A program made the translations under genes and the position numbers. This document shows positions 1-10,387 of a DNA stretch of 45,633 bases, piece by piece (the first letter of the stretch is position 1; every line of letters starts with the position of its first letter). Origin of the DNA: Acidobacteriota bacterium. Its GTDB lineage: Bacteria; Acidobacteriota; Terriglobia; Terriglobales; Acidobacteriaceae. The stretch is from contig JAGWRX010000190.1 in NCBI GenBank assembly GCA_028876395.1, positions 1-45,633 of the forward strand, given 5' to 3'. The notes under the pieces were generated by a model. It had not been told where the DNA came from, searched no databases, and saw only the letters and a list, made by a program, of their open reading frames with translations.

Positions 1-513
1 ACAGCCGGAGGCATCGGCCTGTGGGTACGCGACCTCTTTTTCTCTGCAGCAATCTCCGCGCTGATCATCACCTTTCTCTATCAGCCTGTCCGCGTAGAAG
101 GCACCAGCATGTTGCCACGGCTGGAGGACCACGACCGCTTGTTCATCAACAAGTTTGTCTATCACATCGAGTCAATCCAGCGCGGCGATATCGTGGTGTT
201 CCATTATCCCCGTGACCCGGAGAAGAGTTACATCAAGCGGGTGATCGCGCTCCCCGGCGACCGGCTGTGGATCGACCACGGCAGGGTCTGGCTCAACGGC
301 CAGCTCATGCGCGAGAACTACGTTCCCGTGAAGTATCGCGACAGCCGATCCATGGCGGAAATGGTCGTGCCCGAGGGCGAATATTTCATGATGGGCGATC
401 ACCGGTCGATCTCCTCTGACAGTCGGGAATTTGGCCCGGTCGAGCGGGATCTGATCTACGGGAAAGCGGTCTTTGTCTACTGGCCTGCCAGGGATGCCGG
501 GGTCGTTCGGTAG
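1..513 (+). CDS. lepB: Signal peptidase I (5' end outside window)
   Basis: Membrane-bound serine/lysine protease that removes signal peptides from exported preproteins at the outer face of the inner membrane. The frame is open from base 1, so the N-terminus is missing; 170 residues are visible. They begin in a hydrophobic segment (FFSAAISALIITFLYQP), followed by the box VEGTSMLPRL with the nucleophile Ser at visible residue 36. The general base Lys is at about residue 79 in SYIKRVIALPGD, and the family box GDHRSISSDSREFG comes near the end. All catalytic boxes of the S26 family are present, so the visible part is intact. It ends 73 bp before carA, with which it shares a strand but no obvious function. 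Confidence 0.95.
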   Translation, partial: TAGGIGLWVRDLFFSAAISALIITFLYQPVRVEGTSMLPRLEDHDRLFINKFVYHIESIQRGDIVVFHYPRDPEKSYIKRVIALPGDRLWIDHGRVWLNGQLMRENYVPVKYRDSRSMAEMVVPEGEYFMMGDHRSISSDSREFGPVERDLIYGKAVFVYWPARDAGVVR

Positions 514-550
514 GCCCCGATTTTCAACGCGACCCTTTTGCTGCAAAACC

Positions 551-559
551 TGATAAAAT
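551..559 (+). promoter_or_regulatory. Possible extended -10 promoter for carA
   Basis: TGATAAAAT has the extended -10 form TG-N-TAAAAT and would start transcription about 20 nt before the carA ATG at 587. No convincing -35 hexamer is visible, which is tolerable for an extended -10. Assigned by eye only. Confidence 0.35.
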
Positions 560-586
560 CGATTGAATCCACTCCCCGGAGACGCG

Positions 587-1735
587 ATGCAGGCGATCCT
601 GGCGCTCGAAGACGGGCGCATCTTCCGCGGCCATGGCTATGGCGCACCTGGTGAATGCCAGGGTGAAGTTGTTTTCAATACCTCGCTTACCGGTTACCAG
701 GAAATCGCAACTGATCCTTCCTATGCCGGACAAATCGTCGTTCTCACCAATCCCCAGATCGGTAATTACGGCACCAACCAGGCAGATAACGAGGCAGCCA
801 GGCCGTATATAGAGGGCCTGATCGTCCGCGAGTTCTCGCCTATCAGTTCCAACTGGCGCTCTGAACAGGTAACGGACGAGTACATGGAGCGGTATTCCGT
901 CCCGGTGCTGGCCGAAATCGACACACGCGCCCTGGTTCGCCATCTGCGCACCCACGGGGTGATGCGGGGCGTAATCTCGACGGTCGAAACCAATCCTGAG
1001 GTTCTTGTCCAGAAGGCAAAATCCATCAGGAAGATGGACGGAACCGATCTGGCCCGCGTCGTCTCCACCAAGTCGATGTACGAATTTGACTCAAGCGATC
1101 CCCGCAACCAGTCTGACGATCCCTTGCTGTCCGGTGCGCACTTTCAGGACGAGAACGCGGGGAAGCGCCTGCATGTGGTCGCTTATGACTTCGGCATCAA
1201 ACAGAACATCCTCAGGATGCTCACCCGCGAAGGCTGCCGCATCACTGTGGTTCCGGCGGAGACGACGGCCGAAGACGTGCTCGGCCTGAAGCCGGACGGT
1301 GTTTTCCTCTCGAACGGCCCCGGAGACCCCGAGCCGGTGGACTATGCGGTGCGCGCTATTCGCAAGTTCATGGGCAAGGTGCCAGTCTTCGGCATCTGCC
1401 TTGGCCACCAGCTCACCGGCCTGGCCTTGGGCGGGCGTACCTACAAGCTCAAGTTTGGCCACCATGGCGGCAACCACCCTGTGCGCAACAACGTCACCGG
1501 GAAGGTAGAGATTACGGCGCACAACCACAACTTTGCCGTCGATCCCGACTCGATCAACGCGAATGAGGTGGAGCTGACCCACGTCGACCTGAACGACCAG
1601 ACGCTGGAAGGCCTGCGCCATAAGACGCTGCCCTTGTTCAGCGTGCAGTACCACCCTGAAGCCGCCCCCGGACCGCATGACTCGCACTATCTGTTCCGTG
1701 ACTTCCGTAAGTTGATGGAGGAGTGGAAGGGATGA
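587..1735 (+). CDS. carA: Carbamoyl-phosphate synthase small subunit
   Basis: Glutaminase subunit that hydrolyses glutamine and passes ammonia to CarB for carbamoyl phosphate, the precursor of pyrimidines and arginine. The protein is 382 aa, normal for the family. The N-terminal CPSase small-chain domain begins [13 protein letters not shown] and the class I glutamine amidotransferase domain follows. It carries the nucleophile Cys271 in GICLGHQ and the His/Glu pair in [10 protein letters not shown] near the C-terminus. The ATG at 587 is preferred over an in-frame TTG at 563 because homologues begin here and a GGAGA-like ribosome site precedes it. A hairpin terminator separates it from carB 154 bp downstream. 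Confidence 0.97.
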   Translation: MQAILALEDGRIFRGHGYGAPGECQGEVVFNTSLTGYQEIATDPSYAGQIVVLTNPQIGNYGTNQADNEAARPYIEGLIVREFSPISSNWRSEQVTDEYMERYSVPVLAEIDTRALVRHLRTHGVMRGVISTVETNPEVLVQKAKSIRKMDGTDLARVVSTKSMYEFDSSDPRNQSDDPLLSGAHFQDENAGKRLHVVAYDFGIKQNILRMLTREGCRITVVPAETTAEDVLGLKPDGVFLSNGPGDPEPVDYAVRAIRKFMGKVPVFGICLGHQLTGLALGGRTYKLKFGHHGGNHPVRNNVTGKVEITAHNHNFAVDPDSINANEVELTHVDLNDQTLEGLRHKTLPLFSVQYHPEAAPGPHDSHYLFRDFRKLMEEWKG

Positions 1736-1778
1736 ACAATTTGAACCCAGCAATGAGTGATGGAAAATGTTAGCAAAG

Positions 1779-1802
1779 GCGGGGCATTTGCCCCGCTCTT
1801 TT
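1779..1802 (+). terminator. Intrinsic terminator after carA
   Basis: A 7-bp GC stem (GCGGGGC / GCCCCGC) with loop ATTT is followed by TCTTTT. It lies between carA and carB and may partly uncouple them. Confidence 0.65.
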
Positions 1803-1889
1803 GCGTAAGTGCAAGCAAAACGAGAAAAGCGTGCTTTGAAAGCATGGCGCAAAAACGACTATCAAATCAGAAGTGCAAAGAGCGAATTC

Positions 1890-4800
1890 ATGCCACGCAG
1901 AAATGACATTCAGAAGATCTTGGTGATCGGCTCGGGGCCGATCGTGATTGGCCAGTCGGCGGAGTTTGATTACTCCGGCACGCAGGCCTGCAAGGCTCTT
2001 AAGCAGGAGGGCTATGAGGTGGTGCTGGTGAATTCCAATCCGGCCACCATCATGACTGACCCGGAACTGGCAGACCGCACGTACATCGAGCCACTCACAC
2101 GCGAGTACGTTGAAGAAATCATTCGCATTGAAGCGGATATGCTCGCCCCCGGCTCGGGCAAGTTTGCCCTGCTTCCCACGGTCGGCGGACAGACGGCGCT
2201 CAACCTGGCCGTTGATCTAGCCGATGCCGGAATCCTTGACCGCTACGACGTGGAGCTGATCGGCGCAAAGCTGGAAGCCATCAAGAAGGCCGAAGACAGG
2301 CTGCTCTTCAAGGATGCAATGATTCGCATCGGCCTCGACGTGTCCAAATCCGCGCTGGTGAATAACCTGCGCGACGGCTTGGAATTTGCCAGCAAGCTCG
2401 GCTTTCCGGTGCTCATCCGCCCCAGCTTCACCCTTGGCGGTTCTGGCGGCGGCATCGCCTACAACCGCGAAGAGCTGATGGAAATTCTCGCCCGCGGCCT
2501 GGACCTCTCTCCCGTGCACGAGTGCCTTATCGAAGAGAGTGTTCTGGGCTGGAAAGAGTATGAGCTGGAGGTGATGCGCGACCTCGCGGACAACGTCATC
2601 ATCATCTGCTCCATTGAGAACTTTGACCCCATGGGTGTGCACACCGGTGACTCCATCACCGTAGCTCCGGCGCAGACGCTCACCGACCGCGAGTACCAGA
2701 AGATGCGCGATGCAGCCATTGCCGTGATGCGCGAGATCGGTGTTGAGACCGGCGGCTCCAACGTGCAGTTCGCCGTGAATCCAGCCAACGGCCGCATGAC
2801 CGTCATCGAGATGAATCCGCGCGTTTCGCGCTCCTCTGCGCTGGCATCGAAAGCCACAGGCTTTCCGATTGCGAAGATTGCCGCCAAGCTCGCCGTGGGC
2901 TACACGCTCGATGAAATTCCCAACGACATCACGCGCAAGACGCCCGCCTGCTTTGAGCCCACCATCGACTACGTCGTGGTCAAGATTCCCAAGTGGCAAT
3001 TTGAAAAGTTTCCCGGCGCGGATGACACGCTGGGCCCGCAGATGAAATCGGTGGGCGAAGTGATGGCCATGGGGCGCACCTTCAAAGAAGCCCTGATGAA
3101 AGCCTGGCGCGCGCTGGAGACGGGCAAGAAGACCGGCGCCGAGGTGCTGGAACCACGCCGCCTGACGCAGATGCTCGTTACGCCGCGCCCGGAGCGGCTG
3201 GGATACATCCGCTATGCGTTTGAGCGAGGACTCAGCGTCCGTGAAGTGGCGCGCCTGACGGGCATGGACCCATGGTTCCTGCACCAGATTCGTGAAGTCA
3301 CCATGGCGCAGGTCGGCATTGCAAAGACAACGCCCGACACGATCGACACCGATACGCTCCGCCACCTCAAGCGGCTAGGACTCAGCGACGAGCGCATCGC
3401 CACCGAGTGGAAGCTCGAAGGTCACGCCGGAATCCAGCGGGTGAGGGAACTGCGCGAAGGCAAAGGCATCAGGCCTGTCTTCAAACTGGTGGATACATGC
3501 GCGGCCGAGTTCGAGTCGATGACGCCGTACCTCTACTCGACCTACGACGAAGAAGACGAGGCGCCTCCGACGCAAACGCGGAAGATCATCATCCTAGGCT
3601 CCGGGCCAAACCGCATCGGACAGGGTATCGAGTTTGACTACTGCTGCTGCCATGCGGCCTTCGCGCTCAAGGACGACGGTTATGAGACGATTATGGTCAA
3701 CTGCAATCCTGAGACGGTTTCAACTGACTACGATACCAGCGACCGGCTTTATTTTGAGCCGCTCACGCTTGAGGATGTGCTTGCCGTTTACAATCACGAG
3801 GCGCAATCCGGCGCACAGATCGGCATGATTGTGCAGTTTGGCGGGCAGACTCCGCTGAACCTGGCGCAGCGGCTGCGTGCAGCCGGTGTGCCCATCATTG
3901 GCACGTCACCCGAGTCCATCGATCTCGCCGAGGATCGCAAGCGATTCGGCAAGCTCCTCGAAGAGTTGAAAATTCCGCAGCCCGCAGGCGGCACGGCCAC
4001 CAGCGTGGAAGAAGCGCTGGCTGTTGGTGAACGCATCGGTTATCCCGTGCTGGTGCGGCCGAGCTACGTGCTCGGCGGCAGGGCAATGGTCATCGCATAC
4101 GATGCGGAGGCTGTTGCCCGCTACATGCGCGAGGCGGTCGAGTACTCGCAGGAGCGGCCGGTGCTCGTCGATCACTTCCTTGAAAACGCCGTCGAGGTTG
4201 ATGTAGACGCCCTCTGCGACTCTGATGATGTAATGATCGCCGGCATCATGCAGCACATCGAGGAGGCGGGCATCCACTCCGGAGACTCCTCCTGCGTGCT
4301 GCCTGCCGTGGACATTCGCGAGGAGACGCTGGAGACGCTGCGCACCTACACGCGCAAGCTCGCTCTTGCACTCAAAGTAGTCGGCCTGGTCAACCTCCAG
4401 TTCGCGATCCAGCGTGACGCCGCCGGAAAGGACCATGTTTATGTCATCGAGGTCAACCCTCGCGCATCGCGCACGGTGCCCTATGTCTCGAAGGCGACCG
4501 GCATTCCGCTGGCCAAGATTGCCGCTCGGCTGATGACCGGACGCAAACTGCGTGAGCTGCTCCCAGCCCAGCTCGCATCTGGCGAAGATCTGCAAATCGG
4601 TTCCCACTACTACGTCAAATCGCCCGTCTTCCCGTGGTCGAAGTTTACGGGCGTGGATACGGTTCTTGGGCCGGAGATGAAATCGACCGGCGAAGTGATG
4701 GGCGTGGCAGCCAGCTTTGGCGAGGCCTTTGCCAAGGCGCAGCTTTCGGCGGGCCAGTTGCTGCCCACCAAAGGCACGGTCTTCTTCAGCGTGAATGATC

Positions 4801-5177
4801 ACGACAAGCCGGCCGCCATCGAACTCGCCCGACGCTATGTTCATCTTGGCTTCCACATCGTTGCCACGGAAGGCACGGCTAATGTGCTGGAGTACGCAGG
4901 CCTGGTGGTGGAGCGAGTCTTCAAGGTCAAAGAAGGCCGTCCCAATGTCGTGGACCTGATCAAAGGCGAGCGCATTCAACTCATCATCAACACGCCGCGC
5001 GGCCAGGATACCTTCTTTGACGAGAAGGCCATTCGCCGCGCAGCCGTGCTGGCGCGCGTCCCAACCATTACCACCATTGCCGCTGCCCAGGCTGCGGCAG
5101 AGGGAATTGCGGCGATGCAGGAGCACCACACAACGGTCTATGCATTGCAAAATCTGCACGCGGCCAGCGGAGCATAA
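1890..5177 (+). CDS. carB: Carbamoyl-phosphate synthase large subunit
   Basis: Synthetase subunit that makes carbamoyl phosphate from bicarbonate, two ATP and ammonia tunnelled from CarA. The 1095 residues show the internal duplication of the family. The first ATP-grasp half begins [21 protein letters not shown] and the second restarts at [16 protein letters not shown] near residue 567. A C-terminal MGS-like allosteric domain ([15 protein letters not shown] onward) binds effectors. The ATG at 1890 matches family N-termini; the frame extends back to a GTG at 1809 without conserved sequence. The ribosome site (AAAGAG) is weak. The upstream carA terminator suggests it may also have its own promoter. 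Confidence 0.97.
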   Translation: MPRRNDIQKILVIGSGPIVIGQSAEFDYSGTQACKALKQEGYEVVLVNSNPATIMTDPELADRTYIEPLTREYVEEIIRIEADMLAPGSGKFALLPTVGGQTALNLAVDLADAGILDRYDVELIGAKLEAIKKAEDRLLFKDAMIRIGLDVSKSALVNNLRDGLEFASKLGFPVLIRPSFTLGGSGGGIAYNREELMEILARGLDLSPVHECLIEESVLGWKEYELEVMRDLADNVIIICSIENFDPMGVHTGDSITVAPAQTLTDREYQKMRDAAIAVMREIGVETGGSNVQFAVNPANGRMTVIEMNPRVSRSSALASKATGFPIAKIAAKLAVGYTLDEIPNDITRKTPACFEPTIDYVVVKIPKWQFEKFPGADDTLGPQMKSVGEVMAMGRTFKEALMKAWRALETGKKTGAEVLEPRRLTQMLVTPRPERLGYIRYAFERGLSVREVARLTGMDPWFLHQIREVTMAQVGIAKTTPDTIDTDTLRHLKRLGLSDERIATEWKLEGHAGIQRVRELREGKGIRPVFKLVDTCAAEFESMTPYLYSTYDEEDEAPPTQTRKIIILGSGPNRIGQGIEFDYCCCHAAFALKDDGYETIMVNCNPETVSTDYDTSDRLYFEPLTLEDVLAVYNHEAQSGAQIGMIVQFGGQTPLNLAQRLRAAGVPIIGTSPESIDLAEDRKRFGKLLEELKIPQPAGGTATSVEEALAVGERIGYPVLVRPSYVLGGRAMVIAYDAEAVARYMREAVEYSQERPVLVDHFLENAVEVDVDALCDSDDVMIAGIMQHIEEAGIHSGDSSCVLPAVDIREETLETLRTYTRKLALALKVVGLVNLQFAIQRDAAGKDHVYVIEVNPRASRTVPYVSKATGIPLAKIAARLMTGRKLRELLPAQLASGEDLQIGSHYYVKSPVFPWSKFTGVDTVLGPEMKSTGEVMGVAASFGEAFAKAQLSAGQLLPTKGTVFFSVNDHDKPAAIELARRYVHLGFHIVATEGTANVLEYAGLVVERVFKVKEGRPNVVDLIKGERIQLIINTPRGQDTFFDEKAIRRAAVLARVPTITTIAAAQAAAEGIAAMQEHHTTVYALQNLHAASGA

Positions 5178-5231
5178 GCCGGGCTTAACCTTGCTCTGCT
5201 GGCGATGGGCTTGTGGCTCTACAATATAGCC

Positions 5232-6287
5232 ATGCTGATTGAAGGAGTCTTCGCCGCCGTTACCACGCCGTTCTATGCGGATGAGCGTGTCTATTTCCGC
5301 AAGATCGAAGCCAACATTGCGCGCTATTCACGCAGCCTGCTAGCGGGCATGGTGGTACTGGGTTCCACGGGCGAGGCGGTCACACTGAATGACGCAGAAA
5401 CAAGCGACGTGCTGCGCGCAGCGGCGGAAGCAGCAGCTCCTGAAAAAGTTCTGATTGCAGGCGTGGGGCGCGAGAGCTTGAGGTCCACCTGCGAGCTGGC
5501 TGAGACGGCTGCGCGCTTCCAATACGATGCGGTGCTGGTCCGCGCGCCTGCCTACTACTTGAGCCAGATGTCTGCGCAGGCGGTGCTCACCTACTTCCGC
5601 AGTGTGGCGGACCGCTCGCCCTTGCCTGTACTGCTCTACAACATTCCCCGGTGTGTTCCATACGACATCCCGGTGGAATTGGTCGCAGAGCTGGCTCAGC
5701 ACCCAAACATTATCGGCATCAAAGAATCGAGTGGGAGCATTGACAAGATCCGGGCTCTGATCTCTGCCACTCGCACGGCGCCACAGCGGACAGTCACCGT
5801 TACGCCTGTTTTTGAGGCAGTCACGGCGCGCATGTTAAAGCCTGCCGCGGAGAAGAGCACCACGTTTGTTTCGGCTGGCGAACTTGCCGGCGGCACTGCC
5901 GTTGGGACAGCACCGCCCACGGCCCCGCCGAAGATGCGCATCAAGGAAGTTGGCTTTCAGGTGCTCACAGGCTCGATCGCCACAATGCTTGATTCACTCG
6001 ATGCGGGTGCGGCGGGAGCGATTCTCGGCCTTGCCGCTTGCGCCCCTCAGGCCTGTCAGGAAGTCTATATTGCATGGAAGGATCACGACCTGAAGCTGGC
6101 AAAGGAGAAGCAGATGCGGCTGATCGGGCCAAACCAGCGCATCCTGGCAGAGTTGGGGATCGGTGGTGTGAAGTACGCCTGTGACTTCAACGGCTACTTC
6201 GGCGGCCACGCTCGCTTGCCGCTGCTTCCCGTCACTGCTCAGCAGAAAGCAGAGATTGAGGAGCTCCTGGCAGGGATCCGTAACTGA
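5232..6287 (+). CDS. Dihydrodipicolinate synthase family lyase/aldolase with an insertion
   Basis: Class I Schiff-base lyase or aldolase of the DapA/N-acetylneuraminate lyase family. Visible hallmarks are the GSTGEA motif (residues 44-49), the catalytic Tyr136 in LLYNIPR and the Schiff-base Lys164 in IGIKESSG, so an active TIM barrel is likely. At 351 aa it is about 55 residues longer than usual (about 290-300). The extra stretch lies near residues 190-240, between the Lys-bearing helix and FQVLTGS, and is rich in Ala, Thr and Pro. True DapA is possible but so is a 4-hydroxy-2-oxoglutarate or sugar-acid aldolase, so no symbol is given. The ATG at 5232 starts the conserved MLIEGVFAAVTTPF. It follows carB by 54 bp and converges with the antiporter, 16 bp between the stops. 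Confidence 0.85.
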   Translation: MLIEGVFAAVTTPFYADERVYFRKIEANIARYSRSLLAGMVVLGSTGEAVTLNDAETSDVLRAAAEAAAPEKVLIAGVGRESLRSTCELAETAARFQYDAVLVRAPAYYLSQMSAQAVLTYFRSVADRSPLPVLLYNIPRCVPYDIPVELVAELAQHPNIIGIKESSGSIDKIRALISATRTAPQRTVTVTPVFEAVTARMLKPAAEKSTTFVSAGELAGGTAVGTAPPTAPPKMRIKEVGFQVLTGSIATMLDSLDAGAAGAILGLAACAPQACQEVYIAWKDHDLKLAKEKQMRLIGPNQRILAELGIGGVKYACDFNGYFGGHARLPLLPVTAQQKAEIEELLAGIRN

Positions 6288-6303
6288 GCGCGGCGTGCGG
6301 AAA

Positions 6304-7626
6304 TTACAGATCTTCCTTGGCGGAAGCTGCTTTGGAGTCTCCGTATTCTGATTTGCCTGCATCCATCGGCCCTGCTGCTGCGGCACGTGCTTGCTCCTTG
6401 CCGAAGCCTGAAAAAATCATCCCGTAAAATCGGCCGATGTAGGTCCTGTCCTGCAGGAAAATCAAGAGCGAAGTCAGGATGATGCTGAACAGCACTACGG
6501 CGTAGGTGCTGTTCTGGATCAGGTCGCCGCCCAGCATGCCTTGTTGCAGCGGCACTGAGGCCAATACTGCCGCGGCCAGCCCCTTGGGTGCCATCGCGGC
6601 CATTCGGCATGCATCGGTCCGCGCAATTACCTTGTTCACGCCGAATCGCACAATGGGAATGCGCACGATAAAAATGAGCAGCGTTACAGTCAGTCCAAAG
6701 GTGATCCACCACAGGCTCTTGAATTGGATGGATAGCCCAATGTAAACGAAGAAAAACATCTTCAATAGAAAGACAATTTCGGCAAAAAATGTCTTTTCGT
6801 GTTCATTCAATCCAACCGGTTCGAGAGAAGGAAATTTCCTGGAGAGCAGCGCGCCATGCCAGTTCACATTTCCGAGTCCAATTCCAAATACCAGCGCAGC
6901 GATGGCGCCGCTGTAGCCCAGCATTTCCGTTACGCCAAAGATGAGAAATACAAACGCTGCTGTTGTAAACATTCCGTTTTGCAGGGTCCGCATACGGCTT
7001 AGCAGGTTCGACCAGCACACTGCGCCAAGCGCGCCAAGCATGGCTGCAATAAGAAACGATGCGACAAGCTTGCCCGCAACAGGCCCCCAGTGGACGTTGC
7101 CGGCCTGCATGCCGTCAAGCAGCGCGAGGGCAATCACGATGGAAAACACATCGCCGACGGCAGACTCGAGGAAGAGAATCGTTGAGGAATCACGCCTCAT
7201 CTTCAATTGGGCAGAGAGCGGAATCACGACAGCCGGAGAGGTTCCCCCAAGTACCGCGCCCATCACAAGAGAGCGCATCGGTCCAAGGTGAGCAAGCCGC
7301 CATGCTGCTGCTGCCACCACCGCTGCTGTCACTACGAAGTTGAGCGTCGCCAGGATAAACGTCCCGCTCAATGCGCTCCGAAGCGTGCCGATGTGCAGTT
7401 CCGTGCCGCTTTCGAAAAGAATAAAGACCAATGTAATCGTGGTGAAAACGGGCCCCACGCCGCCGAACTGAGCAGGCGTAACGAGATGGCCTACCGGGCC
7501 CAGGAGAAGGCCAATCACAATCAACAGCAGCACATCAGGAACACGAGTTTTTGCGAACATCCCGACAAAGAGATGAGCGCCAAAAACCAGTGCGCCGATG
7601 AATGCAATCACTAAAGCTGAGGTCAT
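6304..7626 (-). CDS. Cation/proton antiporter, monovalent cation:proton antiporter family
   Basis: Polytopic inner-membrane exchanger, probably Na+ or K+ against H+. The 440 residues are hydrophobic throughout, with roughly a dozen membrane segments, and begin directly in a membrane helix at MTSALVIAFIGALVFG. The helix ESAVGDVFSI holds Asp159 where CPA transporters carry the ion-binding carboxylate; the residue before it is Gly rather than the Asn of electroneutral ND-type members. A short hydrophilic tail of about 35 residues follows the last helix, with no TrkA-N/RCK domain. The substrate cannot be read from the sequence. It lies 54 bp downstream of the APC-type permease on the same strand, so the two are probably cotranscribed. 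Confidence 0.88.
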   Translation of the reverse strand: MTSALVIAFIGALVFGAHLFVGMFAKTRVPDVLLLIVIGLLLGPVGHLVTPAQFGGVGPVFTTITLVFILFESGTELHIGTLRSALSGTFILATLNFVVTAAVVAAAAWRLAHLGPMRSLVMGAVLGGTSPAVVIPLSAQLKMRRDSSTILFLESAVGDVFSIVIALALLDGMQAGNVHWGPVAGKLVASFLIAAMLGALGAVCWSNLLSRMRTLQNGMFTTAAFVFLIFGVTEMLGYSGAIAALVFGIGLGNVNWHGALLSRKFPSLEPVGLNEHEKTFFAEIVFLLKMFFFVYIGLSIQFKSLWWITFGLTVTLLIFIVRIPIVRFGVNKVIARTDACRMAAMAPKGLAAAVLASVPLQQGMLGGDLIQNSTYAVVLFSIILTSLLIFLQDRTYIGRFYGMIFSGFGKEQARAAAAGPMDAGKSEYGDSKAASAKEDL

Positions 7627-7680
7627 GCGGGCTTGTCTTACTGTATCGTAAGGGGCCGTCTGCGCAGAGCGTGTCGGGCC

Positions 7681-9744
7681 TCACCCCTGTTGCGGACCAG
7701 TCGCTCCACCATGGGGAGATTCGCTCATGAGAAAAATCTGCGGAAGATCCTGCTCGTGGGTTGCTTCCCAATACTTCACCAGAATCATGTAGAGCATAAG
7801 TCCGGTTTCACCTTCGCCGAGCAGCAGATAATTTAAAGCCTGGCTTGTAAGGTTGCGCCGTGTGAGAGTGACAAAAATGCTGACTGGTCTTGCGATTTCA
7901 CTGATATAGGCAATTGAGTTCGCTATCGCCGCTGCTTGAGACACCTCAATCAAGTAATCATCTCCGTCCCTGTTGAGCCGTACAACCAGCGGAGAGAGAA
8001 ACTCGCTCCTGTTGTCCGCCAGGCTCACGTGAACAAATGCGCATGGTCCAGATACCTGGTAGAACTTCCTGATTTCCGCTGCCTTTCTACGGCGGGTTGC
8101 CGGGTGCAGATCATGGATGGGCACCAGATTAACCTTTCCTCCTGCCACGTTGGGCCACAAAGACTCAGATGCCGCATCGGCAAAAGTGAAGCTTGAAACC
8201 CGCATCTCAGTGGACCGATAGTGGCGGCTTGCAAATCCAAGCACGAGAATCGCCAGGATAAAGATGCTTGCAATAATGGCGCCACTGGGCCGTTCGCGGA
8301 TGTTCTCAAGCAGCGTATAGGCGAAGACAACGGAAACGATGCAAAAGAACACGCATTGGAGCAGTGGGTGCCTGTTTTGATCAGCACCAGATCTTGCCTC
8401 TTGCCAAAACGACAGTGCCACTGCAATGGCGGCAGAGAGCATGAGGGCTAACACTCCTGTTGCGTAGGCGCCGCCCTGTGCTTCCACGCTTGCATGGAAG
8501 ATGAGCGTGACCAGCGTATTTACACCGAAGAAGGCGATCACGAGAGGGCGGCTGAATGCAGCCCATGCCGGGGCCATGCCAAAACGGGGCAGATATCGAG
8601 GCACCAGGTTCAGCAGGCCAGCCATGGCCGAAGCCCCGGCAAACCATAGGATCGCGATGGTCGAGATGTCGTAGATTGTCCCGAAGCCATTACCGAGCAA
8701 CTGATGAGCCAGGTAAGCAAGCGCACGGCCTGCGGCAGGCCCGCCGATACGATAAGCCTGTGGCGGAATCAACAACGTCGATACGGCGCTTGAAAGCATG
8801 AGCAAGACGCTCATAATCAAAGCCGCGGTCGCCAACAGGCGCTGTGTGGCACGAATGCGTCCGGCTGGAACCTTTTGACTGTCATCATCTACTGCGCCCT
8901 GAACCAGCGGCATCACGGAAACGCCGGTTTCAAAGCCGCTCATGCCAAGTGCCAGCTTTGGAAAAATCAACGCGGAGGCGAGCAACAGGGCAGTCCAATC
9001 GCCGCGCGCGGTTACCGCTGCATGCCACCTGCTCCACACTTCCGGGTGATGTACGATCTCTGCAACGCAACGCAACAGTACGACAACGTTCAGCAAAAGA
9101 TACGGAACCGTAACAAGCGTTGCCAGTTGAATGGCCTCGGTGAAACCCTTCAGGAAAACCAGCGCCAGCAGTAGCAGCAGTCCCAGTGTGATGCGCATGT
9201 GCGCATCTCCGAGCAGCGGGTACAGATATGGATTCTCGCTCGCATGCCGCGCGGCATCCGCAGCCGACAAGGTCATGGTGATGACGAAGTCGGTAGCCGC
9301 GAACCCAAGAAGAATCAGGACAAAAATCTTCGATTTCCAGCCGCTCAGCAGGTTCTCAAGCATGGCAATCGAGCCCTGGCCCACATAGGAGTGCCGGGCC
9401 ACTTCCCGATAAATAGGGAGTGCGCCGAGCAACGTAACGGCCACCAGAAAAACGGTAGCAGGAAGAGAAAGAACGCCCGCCGCGAGCAATGCGATTCCGG
9501 GCTGGTAGCCGAGGGTTGAGAAGTAATCTACCCCCGTGAGAGACAGTACCCGGTACCAGGGATATGTTTTTGTCCGCATTCCCTGTTCGTCCATACGCCC
9601 CTCGCCCATGAGCCATCTTGCGATCGCGGACCTGGATTTCGGTGCTGCGCGCATTGACGGTGGCTTAGTCCTTGCTCCGTCCTTGGCGACCTCACTGCGA
9701 ATTGGCGCAGGTTGCACGGGAATAACCTCCGAGAGACAGGTCAT
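7681..9744 (-). CDS. APC-like permease with soluble C-terminal domain
   Basis: Large membrane protein of 687 aa resembling amino-acid/polyamine permeases. After a hydrophilic N-terminus of about 60 residues comes the transporter start (YRVLSLTGVDYFSTLGYQPG), then about a dozen membrane helices. The last is near residue 500 (AIIASIFILAILVLGFASR). A soluble domain of about 180 residues without a hydrophobic segment follows, ending at HGGATGPQQG. Such a tail is unusual for metabolite permeases and may regulate transport, as in KUP or CCC carriers. The substrate is unknown. The start is uncertain: ATG 9744 is used, but TTG 9759 and ATGs at 9654 and 9609 are in frame and none has a strong ribosome site. 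The antiporter follows by 54 bp. Confidence 0.78.
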   Translation of the reverse strand: MTCLSEVIPVQPAPIRSEVAKDGARTKPPSMRAAPKSRSAIARWLMGEGRMDEQGMRTKTYPWYRVLSLTGVDYFSTLGYQPGIALLAAGVLSLPATVFLVAVTLLGALPIYREVARHSYVGQGSIAMLENLLSGWKSKIFVLILLGFAATDFVITMTLSAADAARHASENPYLYPLLGDAHMRITLGLLLLLALVFLKGFTEAIQLATLVTVPYLLLNVVVLLRCVAEIVHHPEVWSRWHAAVTARGDWTALLLASALIFPKLALGMSGFETGVSVMPLVQGAVDDDSQKVPAGRIRATQRLLATAALIMSVLLMLSSAVSTLLIPPQAYRIGGPAAGRALAYLAHQLLGNGFGTIYDISTIAILWFAGASAMAGLLNLVPRYLPRFGMAPAWAAFSRPLVIAFFGVNTLVTLIFHASVEAQGGAYATGVLALMLSAAIAVALSFWQEARSGADQNRHPLLQCVFFCIVSVVFAYTLLENIRERPSGAIIASIFILAILVLGFASRHYRSTEMRVSSFTFADAASESLWPNVAGGKVNLVPIHDLHPATRRRKAAEIRKFYQVSGPCAFVHVSLADNRSEFLSPLVVRLNRDGDDYLIEVSQAAAIANSIAYISEIARPVSIFVTLTRRNLTSQALNYLLLGEGETGLMLYMILVKYWEATHEQDLPQIFLMSESPHGGATGPQQG

Positions 9745-9759
9745 GCTGAGTACCAGCAA

Positions 9760-10334
9760 GACACGGTTGAATCCGTAGACTACAACTGTTCACATCATTG
9801 CCCCAAGCCGAGCTTGGTAGCCTGCATACCTCGACGACAAGGCGAGCGGAGTATTTCGCCTGGACTATTGGTTCCGCCGTTCAACAAAATGAAGTGTATA
9901 CATTGCTTGCAGCTGGGAAAGCGTCCCTTGATGATTCTTTGATGACAGTAGTTTGCAAAGTATCGAAGTTGCGGGGAAGGCCAATGGGCAAGATGATAGG
10001 CGGGGAAGTCAGGATCGAGAAAAGGCGATGACTTCCTGAAAGAGGGCGCCCCGGAGGAGAAGCGATGGTCGGCGGCATCACATGGCGCGATGTGCGTTTC
10101 CCGATATTAATCAACGCATCCGCTGCTGTCTGAGATTCAATATTACGATTCACGTCCAAAGCGACTCCGATTGTTGTGTGGAGCTTCAAATAACATTGAT
10201 TGCTCTTAGGTTCTGGTGCAGTTCGCCGCCAGGCTGCCCGCGATCGAGAGGTCTGCAGTAAATCGGGTGCCGCGCGCGCAGGTAACAATTGTCAAGGCTT
10301 GAACGCGCGTGTTCTCAATATTAGCCCGTACCTC
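9760..10334. other. Long intergenic region upstream of the permease
   Basis: About 575 bp between the permease start and the control region of the exported helical protein. No recognisable protein family appears on either strand. The longest open frame (minus, 9881-10288) has no family resemblance and no ribosome site. One tiny frame, 10065-10133 (+, 22 codons, MVGGITWRDV...), has a good GGAGGAG site 6 nt upstream but no other support. The stretch probably holds the permease promoter and possibly degraded sequence. Confidence 0.4.
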
Positions 10335-10350
10335 GTCCTAACATTTTGAC
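10335..10350. promoter_or_regulatory. Distal 16-bp palindrome, candidate sigma-54 activator site
   Basis: GTCCTAACATTTTGAC fits GTCMAA-N4-TTKGAC with one mismatch. It is the distal member of a pair spaced 22 bp, about 120 bp upstream of the predicted start of the 10501 transcript. The same paired element is found before the rubrerythrin operon. Assigned by eye; binding by the NtrC-type regulator is inferred. Confidence 0.5.
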
Positions 10351-10356
10351 ATCGAA

Positions 10357-10372
10357 GTCAAAAGTCTTTGAC
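10357..10372. promoter_or_regulatory. Proximal 16-bp palindrome, candidate sigma-54 activator site
   Basis: GTCAAAAGTCTTTGAC is a perfect 6+6 inverted repeat with a 4-nt spacer. Its centre lies 84 bp from the -12 GC of the sigma-54 promoter at 10435, a normal distance for an enhancer-type activator site. With the site at 10335 it makes two sites on one face of the helix. Confidence 0.6.
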
Positions 10373-10387
10373 GCAACAGCAAAGCAC

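Noticed and set aside
1803-1889. Pyrimidine or arginine attenuator before carB
   Set aside because: Only a short imperfect hairpin is seen, with no leader peptide or T-tract besides the carA terminator.
9881-10288. 135-codon minus-strand frame in the long intergenic region
   Set aside because: No family resemblance, no ribosome site, and biased composition typical of a chance frame in GC-rich DNA.
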